Position numbers and translations under genes: made by a program. DNA of 9,229 bases from Sulfuritalea sp. (GTDB lineage: Bacteria; Pseudomonadota; Gammaproteobacteria; Burkholderiales; Rhodocyclaceae): NCBI GenBank assembly GCA_022843505.1, contig JALHNN010000065.1, forward strand, positions 1 to 9,229, in the 5' to 3' direction. Of this stretch, positions 5,191 to 9,229 are shown one piece after another. Position 1 is the first letter of the stretch. Each line of letters opens with the position of its first letter. Under the pieces are notes generated by a model that saw only the letters and a list, made by a program, of their open reading frames with translations, did no database searches and had not been told where the DNA came from.

Positions 5191-7457
5191 GCCTTGTGGG
5201 ACGAGTACCCGCCATAACCGCCGTACTTCTTGCCGTAGCCGTAGGCGCTGTACTTGCCGTAGCCGTAGTAGCGATCCGCTTTTTCGCGGTCGATCTGGTT
5301 GATGACCACACCCAGCACGTGAGCCTTGGCTTCGCGCAGTCGTTCCAGCCCGCCGAGCGCCTCCTGGTAGGGCGTCGAATCGGCCTTGACGACATAGACC
5401 ACCGAGTTGGCGAACTGCGACAGGATCAGCGGGTCGCTGACCAGTTGCAGCGGCGGACTGTCGATGACGATGATGTCGAAGCTGTCCTCCAGCCACTTCA
5501 TGGCCTCGGCAAAACGTATCGAGGACAAGAGTTCGAGCGGATTCGGCGGCACGACGCCGCTGGGAATCACGTGGATGCCGAGTTCCTTGTTGAAGTGCAG
5601 GCATTCGGACGTCGGATCCGAGCCGGAAACCAGGTTGGAGAGGCCCTTGCTGGTGGTATCCACGCCCAGCACCTTGGCCACCGTGGGTCGCCGCATGTCG
5701 GCGTCGATCAGGCAGACCTTGCGCACCTGGCCCAAGGCCAGCGCGATATTGGTCGCCACCGAGGTCTTGCCTTCGCCGGGAATGGACGAGGTCACGAGCA
5801 GCACCTTGTGCGGCGAATCGATCGAGGAGAGCAGCACGCCGGTGCGGATGGAGCGGATTTCCTCGGAAAATCCCGGGTCCTTGTCCTTGATGAAGGCGAT
5901 CTGCAGGTCGCCCGATTCGAGCTTGCCCTTCAGGCGCGGCAGTTGGCCCAGCAGCGGCTGACGCAGCTTGGTGTCCACGTCTTCGGCATTCTTGATGGTG
6001 TTGTCGAGGTACTCCAGCAGCAGTGCCAGCATGAGGCCGAGGATCAGGCCGACCACGGCGGCGATGCCGATGATCCGTGCCTTCTTGGGACTATAGGGCG
6101 CATCCCTGACCACGGCGGGATCGACGACCCGGGCGATCGGCGACTGCAAGTCACCGGCAACGTTGGTTTCCTTCATGCGCGAGGTGAACATCTCGTACAG
6201 GCTCTTGTTCGACGCCACTTCGCGTTCGTGTACGCCGAGCTCGTACTCCTTGCGGTTCATGCCGAGGATGTCGCCCTTGCTTTGCGCCAGCGCCCTTTCG
6301 ACGGCGGTTTCCTGCGCCCGCGCCAGCTCGTACTCCTTGGTGATGCTGGTGGTGATGGTGTCGATCTGGCGCTTGGTGTTTTCACGGGCGGCGCGCACCT
6401 CGGCATCCGCGGTCTGGCGCCTGGGATGCTCGGGGCCGTATTTCTTGGCGGCATCGGCAAGACGCCCTTCGGCGGCCGACTCGGCGGCCTTGAGCTGGAT
6501 GTAGATGGTGTTCTTCTGCACCGCCGGGATGGACTCGACGTCGATCCTGGACTTTTGCGCGGCCTGCACCTGCTGGTAGGCGGCCTCGGCCTCGGCACGC
6601 TTCTGCCGCGACGTCACCAGGCCTTCGGAAAGCTGCTCGAGCTGCTTGGAGGCGCCGCTTTGCGCGACGCCCTTGGCATCGACGATGCGCTCGCGCTCGC
6701 GGAACTGCTGCAGGGCACGCTCGGATTCCTCGAGCTTCTTGCGCAGGCCGGACAAGCGCTCGGTGAGCCAGGCGCCGGCCTTTTGCGTCATGGCCAGACG
6801 GGCATCCATGTCGGCTTCGATGAAGCCCTCGGCGACCCAGTTGGCGGCTTTGGCGGCGAACTCCTTGTCCGGGCTTTCGTAGCTGATCTTGATCAACTGG
6901 CTGTTGCGCACCAGTTCGATGGTGAGTTCCCTCTTGAAGCGGCCAACCACGATGGACTGCAATTGTTCAGGCGTTAACGTCTTGGCCTCGTCGTCGCCCA
7001 GCCAGGCGGCCGGTACCAGCTTCTTCAGCGAAAACCCGCTTTCGGCCTGCTTGCGCGGGTCCATCACCGGATGGTCGACCAGCTTCATCTTTTCGACGAT
7101 GCGGCGCGCGAGTTCCTCCGACTTGAGGATCTCGGCCTGGGTCTGGTAGTACTCGCGATTGCTGCTCATCGCGCTATACACTTCTTCGATGCTGACCACC
7201 TTGCTCTTGTTCGATTCGAGCATCAGCGTGGCGGTCGAACGATAGGTCGGCTGTATGACGTATACGATCAAGGTGGTCAGCAACGCAATCGCCAGCGCCA
7301 GGCCGAGGGCGCTCCATTTGTGCTTGGAGATGCTGCGCCGCCAGAAGCGGAGTTGTTCCGCCAGGCGATCGGCATCATGCTCGTCCCGCTCGACGGGAAC
7401 GAACACCGGCTGCACCGGGGCGGCGGCGGGTAGGACGGGCGGTGCAGGATGATTCAT
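5187..7457 (-). CDS. Wzc-like BY-kinase / polysaccharide co-polymerase
   Basis: A 756-aa inner-membrane chain-length regulator fused to a cytoplasmic tyrosine autokinase (PCP-2a class, like Wzc/EpsB). Order: proline-rich cytoplasmic N-terminus (1-22), first membrane helix (about 49-69), Wzz-type periplasmic domain with a long coiled coil (about 225-430), the proline-containing segment RDAPYSPKKA (451-460), second membrane helix (about 462-482), then the kinase. Kinase motifs are Walker A SSIPGEGKTS (557-566), Walker A' VCLIDADMRRP (581-591) and Walker B DIIVIDSPP (661-669). The last 27 residues contain nine tyrosines (730-751, YGYGK and YGGYGGY patterns), the autophosphorylation tail. The ATG at 7455-7457 begins 2 nt after the Wza-like stop, so the two are co-translated. 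The gene appears intact with no missing motif. Confidence 0.96.
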   Translation of the reverse strand: MNHPAPPVLPAAAPVQPVFVPVERDEHDADRLAEQLRFWRRSISKHKWSALGLALAIALLTTLIVYVIQPTYRSTATLMLESNKSKVVSIEEVYSAMSSNREYYQTQAEILKSEELARRIVEKMKLVDHPVMDPRKQAESGFSLKKLVPAAWLGDDEAKTLTPEQLQSIVVGRFKRELTIELVRNSQLIKISYESPDKEFAAKAANWVAEGFIEADMDARLAMTQKAGAWLTERLSGLRKKLEESERALQQFRERERIVDAKGVAQSGASKQLEQLSEGLVTSRQKRAEAEAAYQQVQAAQKSRIDVESIPAVQKNTIYIQLKAAESAAEGRLADAAKKYGPEHPRRQTADAEVRAARENTKRQIDTITTSITKEYELARAQETAVERALAQSKGDILGMNRKEYELGVHEREVASNKSLYEMFTSRMKETNVAGDLQSPIARVVDPAVVRDAPYSPKKARIIGIAAVVGLILGLMLALLLEYLDNTIKNAEDVDTKLRQPLLGQLPRLKGKLESGDLQIAFIKDKDPGFSEEIRSIRTGVLLSSIDSPHKVLLVTSSIPGEGKTSVATNIALALGQVRKVCLIDADMRRPTVAKVLGVDTTSKGLSNLVSGSDPTSECLHFNKELGIHVIPSGVVPPNPLELLSSIRFAEAMKWLEDSFDIIVIDSPPLQLVSDPLILSQFANSVVYVVKADSTPYQEALGGLERLREAKAHVLGVVINQIDREKADRYYGYGKYSAYGYGKKYGGYGGYSSHKA

Positions 7458-7459
7458 GT

Positions 7460-8017
7460 TCAGAAGAAGCTTTCTTCGACGGTGATGATGTCACCGGGAT
7501 GGACCAGCGCCGACTGGTCGACCTTTACGGGTGTCTGGCTCTTGTCGTCCTCGCGGATGACGAAGATCTTTTCCTTGGAGGCGCGTTCCTTGAAGCCGCC
7601 GGCCAGCGAGACCGCCTTGCGCACGGTCAGCCCCGGCTGGAAGGGATAGGCGCCGGATTTCTCGACCTGGCCGTTGACGAAGATCGGGCGGTATTCCTCG
7701 ATCGTGACCGAGACCACCGGATTGAGCAGGTATTTGCCGCGCAGTCCGTCGGCGATCAGGGTTTCGAGTTCGACGACGCGTTTGCCGAGGACGCGTATCT
7801 CGCCGATGATGGGAAAGGAAATCGTGCCGGCGTCGCTGAGGCGGATTTTTTCCCGCTTCAGGTCGTCCTCGCCGAGGACGCGGATGCTGACCACGTCGCC
7901 CGAACCCAGGCGGTAGGTCGACAACAGCTTATCGACGGTAACGCGCTCTTGTGCATGCGCAAACAGGCAAAGCATACAAAGGCCCGCGGAGAGCAGGCAC
8001 TTGAAGAGTCCGCTCAT
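7460..8017 (-). CDS. Short Wza-like polysaccharide export protein
   Basis: A secreted outer-membrane polysaccharide export protein of the Poly_export/SLBB family, about 185 aa. The signal peptide MSGLFKCLLSAGLCMLCLF ends in AHA-Q. Although it contains cysteines, none sits in a good lipobox, so signal peptidase I cleavage is more likely than a lipoprotein. The Poly_export domain begins with YRLGSGDVVSIRVLGEDDL, and one SLBB domain (VNGQVEKSGAYPFQPGLTV) follows. At half the length of E. coli Wza (about 380 aa), it lacks the second SLBB repeat and the C-terminal amphipathic helix that forms the outer-membrane pore. I chose the ATG at 8015-8017, which has a GAGAGG 10 nt upstream. An earlier in-frame ATG at 8033-8035 (six more residues) has no comparable ribosome site but is possible. 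It heads the export/kinase/phosphatase/TPR operon and lies just downstream of a terminator. Confidence 0.93.
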   Translation of the reverse strand: MSGLFKCLLSAGLCMLCLFAHAQERVTVDKLLSTYRLGSGDVVSIRVLGEDDLKREKIRLSDAGTISFPIIGEIRVLGKRVVELETLIADGLRGKYLLNPVVSVTIEEYRPIFVNGQVEKSGAYPFQPGLTVRKAVSLAGGFKERASKEKIFVIREDDKSQTPVKVDQSALVHPGDIITVEESFF

Positions 8018-8044
8018 TGAAACATTGCCTCTCATGGAAATCCG

Positions 8045-8073
8045 AAAAAAAATGGAGGGGAAAATCCCCTCCA
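8045..8073 (-). terminator. Intrinsic terminator between the beta-barrel and Wza-like genes
   Basis: Read on the minus strand, a perfect 8-bp stem TGGAGGGG/CCCCTCCA (8066-8073 with 8053-8060) with a 5-nt loop is followed by a run of eight T (8045-8052). It starts 38 nt after the stop of the beta-barrel gene. A smaller hairpin (GCTGG-TTTA-CCAGC, 8092-8105) precedes it. It should end the upstream transcript or attenuate read-through into the Wza-like gene, whose start is 28 nt (or 10 nt, for the earlier ATG) further on. Confidence 0.92.
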
Positions 8074-8074
8074 G

Positions 8075-8083
8075 ATTCTATCA
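8075..8083 (-). promoter_or_regulatory. Possible extended -10 promoter element before the Wza-like gene
   Basis: On the minus strand TGATAGAAT fits the extended -10 form TGnTATAAT with one mismatch. No good -35 lies at the proper distance, as is common for extended -10 promoters. Transcription would begin around 8068, inside the terminator stem, so an initiating transcript could not form the full hairpin and would escape termination. This is the only promoter-like sequence I see between the two genes. Confidence 0.3.
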
Positions 8084-8110
8084 AATGGCTAGCTGGTAAA
8101 CCAGCGCGCG

Positions 8111-9229
8111 TCAGATTGCCGCGTTGAGGAAGATGCTCCAGATGTCGCGCTTGTAGGCCGAGGTTGCGCTGGTCGAGGACTTGTCGGTGCGGTCGTAACC
8201 CATGCCCACCTTGACCGTCGGCATCCACTGGTAATTGAGCTTCAGGCCATAGGCGTTGATCTTGTCCGACTGGGAGACGCCAGCGTTGGCCTGGTAATCA
8301 GTATCGGTGTAGTTGTAGGAGGCAACGGTCGATACGCGACCGCTCCAGGCGTGGTTCCAGGTAATACCGTGGCGGGTATCCAAAGAGGCGTTGCCGATGG
8401 TGGATTCGCCCGGACTCTTGCCGGTGGTGAAATCAACCGTGGAGTAGGTCAGCGGACTCCACTTGACTTGCCCCTCCCAGCCAGAACCCGAAAAATCACG
8501 CAGTGTGCTGACATCGAAATCCTTCTTGGTATGCCCGACCTTGAAAATACCGGTCGTGCTGGCGGTGGCTTCCCAGGTCACGCCGAAGTTGTACTTTCTC
8601 TCGGTGCTGTCGAGGGTGGTCCAGCCGGTGAAGGAGTTCGGCTTGTAGTCGTACTTGGTCTGTATCGCCTGGAACAGCAGCTGGGTCTTCGGTGCCACAC
8701 GCCAGTAGAAGGTGGCGCCGAGCTTGGTGTCGTCGCGATCGCGCTTGGTGTTGTCCGGGTTGCCGGCGTTGTCAAACTTGAAATTGTCGTAGCGCTTGTT
8801 GATCAAACCGCCCTCGACTTCGATGCGTCCTTGGGCCCCTTCGGCGCCATAGCCGCCGAGGAAGTTGAAGGAGGTCTGGTGATACTTGTCGGGGTTGGCG
8901 TGGGTGGTCGCACCGGGGACCGCGCCCTGATCGTCGTGGCCCAGCATGTACTCGGCGCCCAACTTCAGGCCGGCACGGCCGGAAAACACCCAGTTGGCAT
9001 TGGCGCTGAGCACCTGATCGGTATAGTTGGCAGACGACACGCCGCTGTAGGAGCCGTGCTCGACGCGGTAGGTGGCGTCATAGGTGTGCGGACCGTCCTT
9101 GGCTTCGAACTTGACCTTGGGCGCCAGCACCGTGATGTTGGCGCTCTTGCGGGTGCCGGTCGACGGCTGGGAATAAATGTTGTCGTTCGACTTGAAGGTC
9201 AGATCGACTTCGGGATAGGCGACTATCGG
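8111..9229 (-). CDS. Outer-membrane beta-barrel EPS protein, EpsL/BBP2-like (5' end missing)
   Basis: The last 372 residues of a protein whose start lies beyond the right window edge. The frame is open to base 9229, and the GTG at 9128-9130 is internal to it. The sequence is dominated by alternating polar/hydrophobic strands rich in Tyr, Trp, Thr, Gly and Asn with short turns. Examples are YPEVDLTFKSNDNIYSQPS near the visible start, HTYDATYRVEHGSYSGVSSANY, and GLKLNYQWMPTVKVGMGYD near the end. This is a typical 14- to 18-strand-like barrel. The opening (EVDLTFKSNDNIY, then a leader strand and SANYTD) is how EpsL/BBP2_2-family proteins of EPS loci begin after the signal peptide. The last residue is Ile rather than the usual Phe or Trp. 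It probably helps export polymer across the outer membrane with the short Wza-like protein. A generic porin or other barrel is the alternative. Confidence 0.82.
   Translation of the reverse strand, partial: PIVAYPEVDLTFKSNDNIYSQPSTGTRKSANITVLAPKVKFEAKDGPHTYDATYRVEHGSYSGVSSANYTDQVLSANANWVFSGRAGLKLGAEYMLGHDDQGAVPGATTHANPDKYHQTSFNFLGGYGAEGAQGRIEVEGGLINKRYDNFKFDNAGNPDNTKRDRDDTKLGATFYWRVAPKTQLLFQAIQTKYDYKPNSFTGWTTLDSTERKYNFGVTWEATASTTGIFKVGHTKKDFDVSTLRDFSGSGWEGQVKWSPLTYSTVDFTTGKSPGESTIGNASLDTRHGITWNHAWSGRVSTVASYNYTDTDYQANAGVSQSDKINAYGLKLNYQWMPTVKVGMGYDRTDKSSTSATSAYKRDIWSIFLNAAI

Noticed and set aside
5196..6977. A 593-codon plus-strand open frame antisense to the kinase gene
   Set aside because: It has no recognisable domain, and its composition (Gly, Leu, His and Asp-rich) is what antisense of a GC-rich gene gives. 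The kinase motifs on the other strand are unambiguous.
7441..8040. A plus-strand 192-codon open frame opposite the Wza-like gene
   Set aside because: It is antisense to a clear Poly_export/SLBB coding sequence and shows no domain or signal.

Overview
The window is a high-GC proteobacterial chromosome segment. It carries most of a Wzx/Wzy-type exopolysaccharide (EPS) secretion locus, next to a cluster of REP/REPIN palindromes with their own REP-associated transposase. The protein families (short Wza-like exporter, tyrosine-tailed Wzc-like kinase, PHP-type phosphatase, EpsL/BBP2-type beta-barrel) are typical of beta- and gammaproteobacterial EPS clusters. The REP core (GTAGGAGC followed by an AGCTTGCT-type dyad) is the kind best known from Pseudomonas. 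I cannot fix the genus from the sequence. A betaproteobacterium such as a Rhodocyclales member is my first guess, and that is inference.

Layout. 1-332: a tandem array of REPINs (paired inverted REPs) with an exact 74-bp period, cut by the left window edge. 332-811 (-): a RAYT transposase (Y1/HUH family). 836-976: a second, shorter REP array. 991-1020: a sigma70-like promoter reading right. 1055-2272 (+): an exported FecR-domain protein with a long Pro/Ala/Gln-rich tail, closed by a strong intrinsic terminator at 2289-2318. 2340-3851 (+): a Wzy/O-antigen-ligase-type membrane protein. Its 3' end overlaps by 64 bp, tail to tail, with the last gene of the minus-strand operon.

The minus-strand genes read right to left. 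At the right edge is an outer-membrane beta-barrel protein (EpsL/BBP2-like, 5' end outside the window), followed by an intrinsic terminator at 8045-8073. Then come a short Wza-like export protein, a Wzc-like tyrosine kinase/chain-length regulator, a CpsB/YwqE-type PHP phosphatase, and a small membrane-anchored TPR-like protein (possibly VpsP-like). The last four are tightly packed: a 2-nt gap and then two successive GTGA stop/start overlaps. This indicates translational coupling.

How they would work together (family knowledge plus context): the Wzy-like protein joins repeat units at the periplasmic face of the inner membrane. The kinase sets chain length and coordinates export through phosphorylation of its tyrosine tail, which the PHP phosphatase reverses. 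The short Wza-like protein spans the periplasm and may need the beta-barrel protein to complete the outer-membrane exit. No glycosyltransferase, flippase or exosortase lies in the window, so the rest of the pathway must be elsewhere, possibly beyond the right edge.
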